A DNA stretch of 64,000 nucleotides from DASSUW01 sp963844205 (GTDB lineage Bacteria; Actinomycetota; Thermoleophilia; Solirubrobacterales; Solirubrobacteraceae): positions 2,232,001 to 2,296,000 of the forward strand of contig CAWJNK010000001.1 in assembly GCA_963844205.1 (NCBI GenBank). The letters run 5' to 3'. How positions within the stretch are numbered: position 1 is the first letter of the stretch; each line of letters starts with the position of its first letter. The notes beneath the pieces are model-generated. The model saw only the letters and a list, made by a program, of their open reading frames with translations, was not told the DNA's origin and ran no database searches. A program made the position numbers and the translations under genes. Below, piece after piece: positions 49,876 through 58,404 of the stretch.

Positions 49876-50728
49876 GGGCAAGCTCCTCGGCGGGGGTCTC
49901 GACGGGGCAGTCGGGCAGGATGCGCTTGCCGAGCCGCGCGAGGACCTTGCCGGGGCCGACCTCGACGAAGCGGCGACCGCCGGCCTCGTGGAGGGCCAGC
50001 ACGGTCTCGCGCCAGCGGACCGGCCGTGTCAAGACCTTCGTCAGTTCGGCGCGAACGTCCTCGAACGGCCTCGTCGTCAGCGACGAGAAGACCACGAACG
50101 CCGGCTCGTGCAGCTCCGTCTCTGCCAGCGCGGCGCGGAACGGCTCGACGGCCGGCTCCATGCTCGGCGAGTGGAACGCGCCGGCGACGTCGACCGCGAT
50201 CGTGCGGCGGCCGTACTCGCGCGCCGCCTCCTCGGCGGTCTCGAGCCGGTCGCGCGGGCCGGAGAGGATGACCTGGCCCGGCGCGTTGTCGTTGGCGACG
50301 GCCACGCCGGCCGCGGCGGCGATCGCCTCGGTCTCCTCGTCGTTCGCGCCGATCAGCGCGAGCATCGAGCCTTCGTCGTCGGCCTCGGCCATGAGCTTGC
50401 CGCGCAGGACGACGAGGTTCAGCGCGTCGTCGCGGTCGAGGACGCCGGCGGCGGCAAGGGCGGCGAGCTCGCCGAGCGAGTGGCCGGCGGCGGCCGCGGC
50501 GTCGAGGTCGAGCGCGTCCCAGCCGGCGAGGCTGGCGCAGAAGATGGCGGGCTGGGCGAAGCGGGTCGACTCGCCGGCGCGCGGGAACGGATCCTCACCC
50601 ACGAGCGCGATGCAGCGCTCGAGCAGCTCGGGGGCGCGGTCCGCGACGAGGTCCCGCATCTCGGGTGTCTGGCTGCCCTGGCCGGGGAACAGCGCGACCG
50701 GGGCGGCGGGGTCGGTGATCGAAGTCAC
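49868..50728 (-). CDS. fabD: Malonyl-CoA:ACP transacylase (GTG start)
   Basis: The 286-residue enzyme starts MTSITDPAAPVALFPGQGSQ. The nucleophile Ser84 is in AAGHSLGELAALAAAG, the active-site His in VDVAGAFHSPSMEPAVEPFR, and a C-terminal motif reads FVEVGPGKVLARLGKRI. It loads malonyl onto AcpP and heads the FAS-II operon. The upstream 100 bp holds an 18-bp G/C palindrome, then the four-arm repeat element. Confidence 0.96.
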   Translation of the reverse strand: MTSITDPAAPVALFPGQGSQTPEMRDLVADRAPELLERCIALVGEDPFPRAGESTRFAQPAIFCASLAGWDALDLDAAAAAGHSLGELAALAAAGVLDRDDALNLVVLRGKLMAEADDEGSMLALIGANDEETEAIAAAAGVAVANDNAPGQVILSGPRDRLETAEEAAREYGRRTIAVDVAGAFHSPSMEPAVEPFRAALAETELHEPAFVVFSSLTTRPFEDVRAELTKVLTRPVRWRETVLALHEAGGRRFVEVGPGKVLARLGKRILPDCPVETPAEELAHA

Positions 50729-50779
50729 ACGTAGAACTTGTCCGCCGGGTATCGGAGGTCACAGCATCGACACCGTCGA

Positions 50780-50797
50780 ACCCCCCGGCCGGGGGGT
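50780..50797. promoter_or_regulatory. 18-bp perfect palindrome upstream of fabD
   Basis: ACCCCCCGGCCGGGGGGT reads the same on both strands and lies 52 bp upstream of the fabD start. Position suits an operator for a fatty-acid regulator or a leader hairpin; the sequence does not match an operator I recognise. Confidence 0.4.
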
Positions 50798-50831
50798 ATC
50801 GCGCCCCCCGGGCGCGCCGTGGCGGCGCCGT

Positions 50832-51020
50832 GGCGGGTCGAACTTCAACTGCGCATTGAGGGGAGCACGGGGCGGTGCATTTCTCCCCAAATCCGCGCCG
50901 TGAGCGCGGCGTTGGGGACTTGCGCACCTATACGGTGCTGTTCTCCCCAACGATCCCGTCGGCTCGGAGAAATGGGGAGAAATGCACCGCCACCTCCCCA
51001 CCCAGCGCAGTTGACGTTCG
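50832..51020. repeat. Four-arm inverted-repeat element, copy B
   Basis: The outer ends are AACTTCAACTGCGC (50841-50854) and GCGCAGTTGACGTT (51005-51018). Inside, 50871-50889 and 50973-50991 are a perfect 19-bp inverted pair containing GGTGCATTTCTCCCCA. Between them lies a nested pair with GTTGGGGA/TCCCCAAC, plus a small CCGCGCC/GCGCGG hairpin. The left 24 bp equal, inverted, the right end of copy A. The element fills the gap between fabD and the response-regulator gene. Confidence 0.8.
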
Positions 51021-51668
51021 TCAGCTGATCAGGCCGAGCCGCTGCGCCTTCTGCACGGCCTCGGCGCGGTTCCGGACCCCGAGCTTGCGATACAGGGTCG
51101 AGGTGTGCTCCTTGACCGTGTGCGGCGAGAGGTAGAGGGTGCCGGCGATCTCGCGGTTCGTGGCGCCGGACGCGATCCTCTCGAGCACCTCGCGCTCACG
51201 ATCGCTCAGCGGCGGCCCTTGGGGCGCCTCGTGCGGGCGGAAGACGGTCATGCCGAGGCCGACCATCCGGACCGCGCCGGCGATGTCGGCCGCCGGCCAG
51301 TCCTTGGAGATGAACCCCGCCGCGCCGGCCGCCCGTGCCGCGTTGGGCGAGATCCGCCCCGCGCCGGAGATCATCAGCACGTTGGTCTGCGGCGAGATCG
51401 CGCGCAGCCGCTCGCAGATCTCCGCCCCCGACTCCTGCCCCACGAACAGGTCGACGAGCGCGACGTGCGGCTCGTAGCGCCGGGCCAGCGCCAGCGCCTC
51501 CTCGGAGTTGCGCGCGCTCACGCAGCGCTCCACCCACGGCTGCTCGCCGAGCATGAGCCGGAAGCCCCAGTGCACGACCTCGTGGTCGTCGACGATCAGC
51601 ACGCGCAGGCGGCGCTCGCCGGCTCTGCCGGCTCCGAGCCGGCTCGGGTTGACGTCAGGCGCGGTCAA
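51021..51668 (-). CDS. NarL/FixJ-family response regulator
   Basis: The 215-residue protein has a receiver domain (LRVLIVDDHEVVHWGFRLML, phospho-acceptor Asp73 in HVALVDLFVGQESG, ISKDW switch Lys) and a C-terminal LuxR-type HTH (LSDREREVLERIASGATNRE-IAGTLYLSPHTVKEHTSTLY). The TTG at 51668 overlaps the kinase gene by 14 bp, so the two form one operon. The target genes are unknown. The 3' end abuts repeat element B. Confidence 0.92.
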   Translation of the reverse strand: MTAPDVNPSRLGAGRAGERRLRVLIVDDHEVVHWGFRLMLGEQPWVERCVSARNSEEALALARRYEPHVALVDLFVGQESGAEICERLRAISPQTNVLMISGAGRISPNAARAAGAAGFISKDWPAADIAGAVRMVGLGMTVFRPHEAPQGPPLSDREREVLERIASGATNREIAGTLYLSPHTVKEHTSTLYRKLGVRNRAEAVQKAQRLGLIS

Positions 51669-52767
51669 GTGGTACCGCCAGTCGCACGCGCCACGTACCA
51701 GGCTCGCGCTCGCCGAACTCTACGATCCCGCCCACCTGGAGCGCCTCGAGCGCGGCCAGCCGCAGTCCCATGCCGGTCTGCTTGGGCCGGCCGGACACGC
51801 CGTCGTTGGCGACCTCGAGCGTCAGCGTCCCTTCCGAGCGGTCGAGCGTGACCTCGACGCGTGACGGCTTGGCGTGCTTGTGCGCGTTGCGGACCGCCTC
51901 GGCCAGGACCGACTGCGCGAGCGGCTCGAGCCGCGGCGGCACCTGCACGCGCTGCGATCCGCGCGTGAGGGTGATCGCGAGGTCCGGGTGCTCGCGCCGC
52001 AGCCGGGCGATCTCCTCCAGCAGCGTCGTCTGCGTCTCCGGGGCCTGGCGGCCGAGCGGGCGCTGCAGCGCCCGCCGCAGGTCGAACAGCGCCGCCTGCA
52101 GCTCGGCGGCGATCCGCTCGCGCGCCTCCGGCGACAGCTCCGCCTGGCTGGAGAACACGAGCTGGACGCCGAACAGGCGCTGGATCACGCCCTCATGCAC
52201 CTCGCGCGCGAGGTCGATCCGCTCCTGCAGCATCCTCGCGCGCGCGTGCTGGTTCGTGGCGAGGCGCGCGTGCGTGGCGAGCGCTGCGATCTTGCCGAGC
52301 GCCCACAGCGCCTGCCGCTCGTTCTCGCGCAGCGGCGACCGGCCCGCGCCGCGATCGGACAGGATGACGCCGAGCCAGCGGCCCGCCGCCGACATCGGCG
52401 TGCACACCAGGGTCGCCTCGCGGAGCAGGTCGCGGTACTCCTCGGGGACCTCGGGCGTGTCGTCGTCGCGGACCTCGATCACGCGGTCCTCCTGGAGCGC
52501 CTGGCGCGCGATCGGCGCGGACTCGACGGTCACCTGCGCGTTCTCGAACACGTCGAGGTCGATCCCGTAGGCGCCCGCGGCGTGCACGCGGCGACGCGCG
52601 TCGTCGTAGCGGAAGATCACCGCCCGGTCCATCGACGCGACGCGGCAGGTCGCCTCGCACAGGCGGCTGTAGAAGTCGTCGGTCTGGCCGTCGACGTCCG
52701 CCCCGGCGAGCAGCTCGACGAACGTCTCGAGCGCATCGACGGCGACGGTGGGTTCAGTCTGGCTCAT
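51655..52767 (-). CDS. GAF-domain sensor histidine kinase (NarX/DegS type)
   Basis: The 370-residue cytosolic kinase has an N-terminal GAF domain at about residues 10-165 (SRLCEATCRVASMDRAVIFR, VCTPMSAAGRWLGVILSDRG). The HisKA_3 dimerisation helix carries His191 in DLAREVHEGVIQRLFGVQLV, and the HATPase domain has VLAEAVRNAHKHAKPSRVEV and TGMGLRLAALEALQVGG. No membrane segment is present, so it senses an internal signal or small ligand. It is the partner of the overlapping NarL-type regulator. Confidence 0.9.
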   Translation of the reverse strand: MSQTEPTVAVDALETFVELLAGADVDGQTDDFYSRLCEATCRVASMDRAVIFRYDDARRRVHAAGAYGIDLDVFENAQVTVESAPIARQALQEDRVIEVRDDDTPEVPEEYRDLLREATLVCTPMSAAGRWLGVILSDRGAGRSPLRENERQALWALGKIAALATHARLATNQHARARMLQERIDLAREVHEGVIQRLFGVQLVFSSQAELSPEARERIAAELQAALFDLRRALQRPLGRQAPETQTTLLEEIARLRREHPDLAITLTRGSQRVQVPPRLEPLAQSVLAEAVRNAHKHAKPSRVEVTLDRSEGTLTLEVANDGVSGRPKQTGMGLRLAALEALQVGGIVEFGEREPGTWRVRLAVPLDRA

Positions 52768-52883
52768 CGCTCGTAAACATGATCCCGCACCCGGCGGTCA
52801 CTCGCAGAACCTCGGTTGATTTGGTTGGTCGGAGGCCTGGGTAGTGCCCGCCCGCCAGTCCATCACAGGGGAAGGGAAGTCAC

Positions 52884-53567
52884 TTGCGTATTCCATCCAT
52901 CGCGCTTGCGGGCGCGGCGATCGTCGCTGCCGCCTTGCCCGCGCCGGCGCTCGCGCAGGACGGCTCGAGCCAGGCTCAGGCCGCCGCCGGGAACGCCACC
53001 GTCCAGCTCGACGTCACGCGGTTCAAGGCCACGAAGGCCGGCCCGGTCGCGAAGGGCACCGCGACGGCGACGCTGCGGGGTCTCGGCGGGATGCCGGCGA
53101 CCGTCACCCAGGACGTGACGCTCGCCCAGGCACGCCGCGGGAGCTGCCGGATCCTCACACTCACGCTCGACCAGCTCGACCTCACGCTGCTCGGCGTCAA
53201 CGTCCATCTCGACAAGGTCAATCTGCGGGTGACCGGCCGCCGGCGCGGCGGGGTGCTCGGGCGGCTGTTCTGCGGCCTTGCCGGCGCGCGCGTCAGCCAG
53301 GCGCGGGCGGTCGCGACGCTCAACCGCCGGCTCGAGCGCGGCGGGACGATCCGGCCGTTCCGGATGACCGTGCCGGTCCAGGCGCAGACGGCGCAGGCGG
53401 CCACCTGCCCGATCCTCGAGCTCACGCTCGGACCGCTGCACCTCGACCTGCTCGGCCTCGTCGTCGACCTCAACAAGGTGCACCTGACCATCACGGCGAC
53501 CCGAGGAGGCGGCGTGCTCGGCGATCTCCTCTGCGGGCTCTCGTCGACGACGCCTACGGTCCCGTAG
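52884..53567 (+). CDS. Secreted protein with two duplicated cysteine-containing domains, function unknown
   Basis: I do not recognise the family. From the TTG at 52884 (GGGGAAGGGAAG upstream) the 227-residue protein has a signal peptide (MRIPSIALAGAAIVAAALPA-PALAQ). Two homologous units follow: CRILTLTLDQLDLTLLGVNV ... GGVLGRLFCGL at about residues 87-133, and CPILELTLGPLHLDLLGLVV ... GGVLGDLLCGL at about 174-219. Each starts and ends with Cys, suggesting a disulfide per unit. It should be exported. The 3' end overlaps the convergent lipoprotein gene by 14 bp. Confidence 0.75.
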   Translation: MRIPSIALAGAAIVAAALPAPALAQDGSSQAQAAAGNATVQLDVTRFKATKAGPVAKGTATATLRGLGGMPATVTQDVTLAQARRGSCRILTLTLDQLDLTLLGVNVHLDKVNLRVTGRRRGGVLGRLFCGLAGARVSQARAVATLNRRLERGGTIRPFRMTVPVQAQTAQAATCPILELTLGPLHLDLLGLVVDLNKVHLTITATRGGGVLGDLLCGLSSTTPTVP

Positions 53568-54603
53568 CCGTCACGCGAAGGACGCGGTCGTCGCCCTCCT
53601 CGGGCGACCCGCGTCCGTCGCGGTTGCTGGTGAGCACGTAGAGCGCGTCGTCGGGCCCGACGCGCACCGTCCGCAGGCGTCCGTACTCGCCCTCGAGGAA
53701 GACCTCGTCGGCGCCGGTGTCGAGGTCGAGCCGGTGCAGCGCCTCGCCGCGCAGCGTGGCGAACCAGTACTCGCCGTCCCAGAACGTCGCGCCGGACGGC
53801 GCGATCGCCGCCTCGTACACCTTCAGCGGTGCGGTGAAGTCGCCGTGGTCGGTGCCGTAGACCTCCGGCCAGCCGTAGTTGCGGCCCTCGACGATCTCGT
53901 TGACCTCGTCGAAGCCCTGCGGGCCGTCGAAGCCGCTCGGGCCGTGCTCGGTCGAGAACAGCCGCGCCGTGTCGGGCTGCCAGTCGAATCCCTGGGGGTT
54001 GCGGTGGCCGAGCGACAGGACCTCCGGGCGGCTCGGGCCGCCGCGGTACTGCTCCGGCGTCAGCCGCAGGTACTTGCCGTTGAGCGACTCCGGGTCCTGC
54101 GCCAGGTCGCCGTTGCCGGCGTCGCCGGTCGCGACGTAGAGGTTGCGGTCGGGCCCGAACGCGATCCGGCCGGAGTCGTGGACCTGGCCGGCCTCGATCA
54201 CGCCGTCGACCAGCCCGGCCTCGCGCGTGAGCCGGTCGTCCTCGAACCGCCAGCGTTCGAGCTGCAGGCCGTCGGCGGTCGTGTAGTACAGGTACGCGAA
54301 CGGCCGGTCCTCGAACTCCGGGTCGAGCGCGAGCCCCATCAGCCCGCCCTCGCCCAGCGCACTGGTCTCGACCTCGGCGACGAGGGCGCCGTCGAGCGTG
54401 CGGATCCGCCCCGGCCGCTCGGTGACCAGCGCGCGCCCGTCCGGGAGCCAGACGATTTCCCACGGGACCTCGAGGCCCTCGGCGACGACCTCGACCTGCA
54501 GCTCGCCGTCGGGCGCGCGGTCCTCCCCGCCGCCATCGGGCGCCGGGGCGCGGTCCTCCCCGCCGCAGCCGACCACCAGGAGCGCGAGGAGGACGGCTGT
54601 CAG
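53554..54603 (-). CDS. PQQ-dependent sorbosone/glucose dehydrogenase-like lipoprotein (proposed CTG start)
   Basis: The 349-residue beta-propeller has VPWEIVWLPDGRALVTERPG, AFGPDRNLYVATGDAGNGDL, LGHRNPQGFDWQPDTARLFS-TEHGP and ATFWDGEYWFATLRGEALHR, the GSDH family pattern. The N-terminus is a lipoprotein signal, TAVLLALLVVGC, but no ATG, GTG or TTG precedes it. The only candidate is a CTG at 54603 overlapping the upstream stop as CTGA. It would be anchored outside the membrane and oxidise sugars, if PQQ is bound. Confidence 0.82.
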   Translation of the reverse strand: MTAVLLALLVVGCGGEDRAPAPDGGGEDRAPDGELQVEVVAEGLEVPWEIVWLPDGRALVTERPGRIRTLDGALVAEVETSALGEGGLMGLALDPEFEDRPFAYLYYTTADGLQLERWRFEDDRLTREAGLVDGVIEAGQVHDSGRIAFGPDRNLYVATGDAGNGDLAQDPESLNGKYLRLTPEQYRGGPSRPEVLSLGHRNPQGFDWQPDTARLFSTEHGPSGFDGPQGFDEVNEIVEGRNYGWPEVYGTDHGDFTAPLKVYEAAIAPSGATFWDGEYWFATLRGEALHRLDLDTGADEVFLEGEYGRLRTVRVGPDDALYVLTSNRDGRGSPEEGDDRVLRVTATGP

Positions 54604-56072
54604 TCGAGCGGCCAGGTGTGGACCGGCTCGTTGGAGTGCATCTGGTCGCGGTAGCGGACGGTCATCTCCCGCAGCGCGTCCTCGCGATCGAGCCGCTCGT
54701 ACTGCCGGTGGAACGTCGCCGCCTGCCACGAGGCGCCGTTGCGGCCCTCGACGCAGCGGCGCTCGATGATCCCGAGCAGGCGGTCGCGGTCGGCGGCGTC
54801 GACGCCCCAGCGCTCGAGTCCGTCGTGCGCCATCGGCAACAGCCGCCGCAGCACGAGCTCGGCGACCGGGACGTCCCCGACGCCCGGCCAGTACACGCGA
54901 GCCTCGAGGCCGTCGCGCGCGCACGCGTGGAAGTTCTCCTCCGCGGCCGAGAACGACATCTGCGACCACAGCGGCCGGTCGTCGTCGGCCAGCACGCGCA
55001 CGAGGCCGTAGTAGAGCGCCGCGTTGGCGAGCGTGTCGACCACGGTCGGGCCGGCCGGCAGCACGCGGTTCTCGACCCGCAGGTGCGGCCGCCCGCGCAC
55101 GACGTCGTAGATCGGCCGGTTCCAGCGGTAGATCGTGCCGTTGTGCAGGCGCAGCTCCTGCAGCCGCGGGGTGTCGCCGCGGTCGAGCACCTCGACCGGG
55201 TCCTCCTCCTCGACCACAGGCAGCAGCGACGGGAAGAAGCGGACGTTCTCCTCGAACAGGTCGAAGATCGAGGTGATCCAGCGCTCGCCGAACCAGACGC
55301 GGGGGCGCACGCCCTGCGCCTTGAGCTCCTCCGAGCGGGTGTCGGTGGCCTGCTCGAACAGCGCGATCCGCGTCTCGCGCCACAGCTCGCGCCCGAAGAA
55401 GAACGGCGAGTTGGCGCCGACCGCGAGCTGGATCCCCGCGACGCACTGCGCGGCGTTCCAGTGGTTGGCGAACAGGCTCGGGTCGACCAGCTGGTGGAGC
55501 TGGACGCTGGTGCACGCCGCCTCGGGAGCGATCGTGTCCGCGTACACCGACAGGCGCTCGACGCCGTCGATGGCGAGATGCAGGTCCTCCCCGCGCGCGG
55601 CGAAGATCTGCTCGTTGAGGAGCGCGTAGCGTGGGTTGGCGCTCAGCACCGAGCCGTCGAGCGTGCCCTCGGTGAGCGTCGGGAGGATGCCGACCATGAC
55701 CAGCCGCGCGTGCGCCTTCTGCGCGCCCTCCTCGGCGTGGTTGAGAGCCGCGCGCACCGTGGTCTCGAGCTCGCTCAGCACGTCGTCGCCGAGGGTGCGC
55801 GGCGGGATGTTGATCTCGATGTTGAACTGCGCCAGCTCGGTCTGCCAGGCAGAGTCGGCGATCATCTCCAGCACGTGCTGGTTGGCCAGCGCCGGGTCGC
55901 CGGTCTCCTCGGTGATGTTGAGCTCGATCTCGAGCCCGATCGAGCGGCGGTCGCCGTCGAACCGCGCCTCCGAGAGCATGCGGGCGAACACATCCAGGCA
56001 CCGCTTGACCTTCTCGCGGTAGCGCTTGCGGTCTTCTCCGGTGAAGACGCGGGCGGCGACCTCATCCCCCAC
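54600..56072 (-). CDS. GCS2-family glutamate-cysteine ligase / carboxylate-amine ligase-like protein
   Basis: The 490-residue protein contains SIGLEIELNITEETGDPALA (metal-binding Glu pair), FNIEINIPPRTLGDDVLSEL, QLHQLVDPSLFANHWNAAQC and RVENRVLPAGPTVVDTLANA. These place it in the glutamate-cysteine ligase 2 superfamily, which joins an amino acid to a glutamate carboxylate using ATP. The substrate is uncertain; gamma-glutamylcysteine for ergothioneine-type thiols is one option. I chose the GTG at 56072 (VGDEVAARVFTGEDRKRYRE); TTG 56108 and GTG 56126 are alternatives. It overlaps the lipoprotein gene. Confidence 0.83.
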   Translation of the reverse strand: MGDEVAARVFTGEDRKRYREKVKRCLDVFARMLSEARFDGDRRSIGLEIELNITEETGDPALANQHVLEMIADSAWQTELAQFNIEINIPPRTLGDDVLSELETTVRAALNHAEEGAQKAHARLVMVGILPTLTEGTLDGSVLSANPRYALLNEQIFAARGEDLHLAIDGVERLSVYADTIAPEAACTSVQLHQLVDPSLFANHWNAAQCVAGIQLAVGANSPFFFGRELWRETRIALFEQATDTRSEELKAQGVRPRVWFGERWITSIFDLFEENVRFFPSLLPVVEEEDPVEVLDRGDTPRLQELRLHNGTIYRWNRPIYDVVRGRPHLRVENRVLPAGPTVVDTLANAALYYGLVRVLADDDRPLWSQMSFSAAEENFHACARDGLEARVYWPGVGDVPVAELVLRRLLPMAHDGLERWGVDAADRDRLLGIIERRCVEGRNGASWQAATFHRQYERLDREDALREMTVRYRDQMHSNEPVHTWPLD

Positions 56073-56122
56073 ATCGCGAAGTCTGCCCGCTGACGGGCGT
56101 TCAATCAACTGGTCGACCGGGT

Positions 56123-56266
56123 CCACGACCCCCGCACCCGCCTGACCACGTCCCGCGGCGCCGGATCGGCACCCACTGAAGGGGCCCGTGGCTCCGCCAC
56201 TGTGCCCCTCGCGCGGGCACCGCCCGGCATCCACGGTACGCGGCCATGCGGGCACACGGGCCGCGG
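56123..56266. repeat. 144-bp dispersed repeat, copy 2
   Basis: Nine differences from 20710-20853. The hairpin outer stem is GGGGC (56181-56185)/GCCCC (56204-56208), two pairs changed on both sides relative to copy 1, with the same inner stem GTGGC/GCCAC. It ends 10 bp beyond the stop codon of the AraC-type gene and lies upstream of the ligase gene. Confidence 0.9.
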
Positions 56267-56276
56267 TCCCGATCGA

Positions 56277-57164
56277 CTACACGTACGGCGGAAGCGGGTG
56301 CTTGCGCACGGAGGAGGGCGGGACGCCGAATGCGCGGTGGAACGTTGCGGTGAGGTGGCTGTGGCTCGAGAAGCCGACCGCGCGGGCGATGACCGCGAGG
56401 CCCTCGCCGCCCGCGGAGAGCCGCTCGAGCGCGGCGCGGAGCCGCAGGTTGACCCGGTACTCGTGCAGCGTGTAGCCGGTGTGGCGCCGGAACGAGCGCG
56501 CGAGGTGGAACGGCGACACGTTGACGGCGCGGCCGAGCTCCTCGAGCGTGAGGTGCTCGGTGAACCGCGCGCTCAGCACCGCCTTCGCGTCCTCGACGAC
56601 GGCGGGCGGGCGCCGGCGGCCGTGCGGCATCCGCTCCTCGGCCCGGAACGCGCCGACGACCGTGGCGTGGCCGAGCCGCAGCAGGTGCTCCTCGACCATC
56701 AGGCCGTCCTCTCCGTTGGCCAGCGCTCGGGCGAGCGCCCGGACGGTCATGTACTGATGCGGCGGGAGCTTGCCGAGCGGATTCGGGAAGCGAGCGTCGC
56801 GCAGCCACTCGTCGAGCGTGTCCTGGCCGACGACGATGAAGTCGTTGCGGTCGCCGCCGCCGTTGAAGCGGCGGCGCCGGAACACCTCGCCGGCGTTGAA
56901 GAAGATGGCGTGATTGGGGCCCGCCAGCGCCAAGTCGTGGCCCTCGGTTCCGATCCACACCGGCATCGTCGGGAAGACGATGTGGGCGACCTCGCCGACG
57001 ACGTTCTCGAGCGACCAGCGAACGTCGTCGGGCGCGCAGTAGAACGTGCCCATCGAGACGATCGGGCTGCGGTACAGCGGCTTGATCCGCACGCGGTCAC
57101 CGTCGCCCGCATGCCAGGTCGCCAGCCGCAGCGGTGCGGGAGCGGGTTCGGCGACCGACACCAT
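56277..57164 (-). CDS. AraC-family transcriptional regulator
   Basis: The 295-residue protein has an N-terminal cupin-like sensor region (PLYRSPIVSMGTFYCAPDDV, HAIFFNAGEVFRRRRFNGGG) and a C-terminal double HTH (HLTLEELGRAVNVSPFHLAR-SFRRHTGYTLHEYRVNLRLR, then GLAVIARAVGFSSHSHLTAT). The ATG at 57164 begins MVSVAEPAPAPLRLATWHAG. The likely target is the FUSC transporter 35 bp upstream or its own operon; the inducer is unknown. Confidence 0.9.
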   Translation of the reverse strand: MVSVAEPAPAPLRLATWHAGDGDRVRIKPLYRSPIVSMGTFYCAPDDVRWSLENVVGEVAHIVFPTMPVWIGTEGHDLALAGPNHAIFFNAGEVFRRRRFNGGGDRNDFIVVGQDTLDEWLRDARFPNPLGKLPPHQYMTVRALARALANGEDGLMVEEHLLRLGHATVVGAFRAEERMPHGRRRPPAVVEDAKAVLSARFTEHLTLEELGRAVNVSPFHLARSFRRHTGYTLHEYRVNLRLRAALERLSAGGEGLAVIARAVGFSSHSHLTATFHRAFGVPPSSVRKHPLPPYV

Positions 57165-57198
57165 CGCGGCGATCGTAGGCCAGATCGCCCTCGTGCGT

Positions 57199-58326
57199 CT
57201 ACGCGACTGCGGGGTGGACGAGCAGCTCTTCGGTGGGCAGGTCGTCGCGGGACTGCGGCTCGTCGGACACCAGCTCGGCGGCGCGGACGAGGTCGGCGGC
57301 GGCGGAGCGGACCTGGCCACGGACGAGCACGAGGTCGGAGCTCGCCTCGGGGATCGCCGCGACTCCGGCGGCGGCCTGGACGGCGAGGCGGCGGGCGGGC
57401 TCGGCGTGCCACGGCGCGTCGTACGCCGCGGCCAGCTCCCAGACGGCGTTCGAGAGGTCGCGCACCGCGACGGCGAGACCGTCGGGCACCTCCTCGTGCT
57501 CGCGCACGAGGCTGATGACGTGGCGCGCGAGCACGCGCGTGTTGCGGACCGCGTAGTCGACCTGCGGGATGCTGCGGGCGTAGCGGTCGAGCTGCACGCG
57601 CGCGGATCGCCGGGGCGGTGTGAACCGTGCGGTCTCGCGGCCGGTGGAGACCTCCTCCTCGACCGAGCGGATCAGCTCGTCGATGCCGCGAGCGTCGACC
57701 AGCGCCCGCTCGGCGGAGCCCGGGTCGCGGGCGTCGAGCGCGTGCGCGATCCGCTCGAGCGCCCGGCCGAGCTCGACGAACATCGTCTGGGCGGCGCGGC
57801 CGGGGGCCAGCGCCGGATCGGGCGGGAACAGGAACGAGCTGACGGCGAGCGCGACGGCACCGCCGATCGCGCCCTCGGCGATGCGCGTCGGCGAGAAGCC
57901 GTCGGCGGCGCCGGGGTCGAGCGCGACGAGCAGGATCGCCGAGACGGCGGCCTCGACGACGACGATCTCACCGCCTCCGAGCGCCGTGGCGGCGGCCATG
58001 GCGAGGATGACGAGGACGCCGATCTGCCACGGGCCGGTGCCGATGACGGAGATCAGCAGCGTGGCGACGGTGATCCCGACCACCACGCCGGCGACGAGCT
58101 GGAACGCGCGGCCGGCCCGCTCACCGTGGGTGACGCCGACGGCGATCACGGCGGCGATCGCGGCGAACGCGGGCCGCGGGTCCGGCAGCAGCACGGTCGC
58201 GAGCGACCACGCGGCCACGGCCGCGATCGCGTTCTGCACGATCGGCAGCATGCGCCCGCGCAGCCGCGACCGCGCCGTGCGCAGGGCACGACGCGTCCGG
58301 GTCGGGGCTGTGGACGGACGGATCAT
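57199..58326 (-). CDS. FUSC/aromatic-acid-exporter-like membrane protein
   Basis: The 375-residue protein has about six N-terminal membrane helices (NAIAAVAAWSLATVLLPDP, AFAAIAAVIAVGV, FQLVAGVVVGITVATLLISV, QIGVLVILAMAAATALGGG, EIVVVEAAVSAILLVALDP and GGAVALAVSSFLFPP) and a long cytosolic helical C-terminal part (residues about 190-375). This is the FUSC half-size architecture associated with efflux of aromatic acids. It lies upstream of the AraC regulator gene in the same direction and divergent from the alcohol dehydrogenase. Confidence 0.8.
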   Translation of the reverse strand: MIRPSTAPTRTRRALRTARSRLRGRMLPIVQNAIAAVAAWSLATVLLPDPRPAFAAIAAVIAVGVTHGERAGRAFQLVAGVVVGITVATLLISVIGTGPWQIGVLVILAMAAATALGGGEIVVVEAAVSAILLVALDPGAADGFSPTRIAEGAIGGAVALAVSSFLFPPDPALAPGRAAQTMFVELGRALERIAHALDARDPGSAERALVDARGIDELIRSVEEEVSTGRETARFTPPRRSARVQLDRYARSIPQVDYAVRNTRVLARHVISLVREHEEVPDGLAVAVRDLSNAVWELAAAYDAPWHAEPARRLAVQAAAGVAAIPEASSDLVLVRGQVRSAAADLVRAAELVSDEPQSRDDLPTEELLVHPAVA

Positions 58327-58381
58327 CTACTAGTGATATTCGGCAATGACCCCGCGGTTTCACATGAAGACCGTGTTGACC

Positions 58382-58395
58382 GTGACCGATGTCAC
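58382..58395. promoter_or_regulatory. Small dyad in the divergent FUSC-dehydrogenase promoter region
   Basis: GTGAC-CGAT-GTCAC lies 10 bp before the dehydrogenase ATG, next to TTGACC (58376-58381), which resembles a -35 box but lacks a matching -10 before the start codon. The dyad could be an operator for either divergent gene. Confidence 0.3.
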
Positions 58396-58404
58396 AGTGG
58401 CGCC

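Noticed and set aside
50761..51020. CRISPR array in the fabD upstream region
   Set aside because: The repeated pieces are inverted arms of one palindromic element, not regularly spaced direct repeats.
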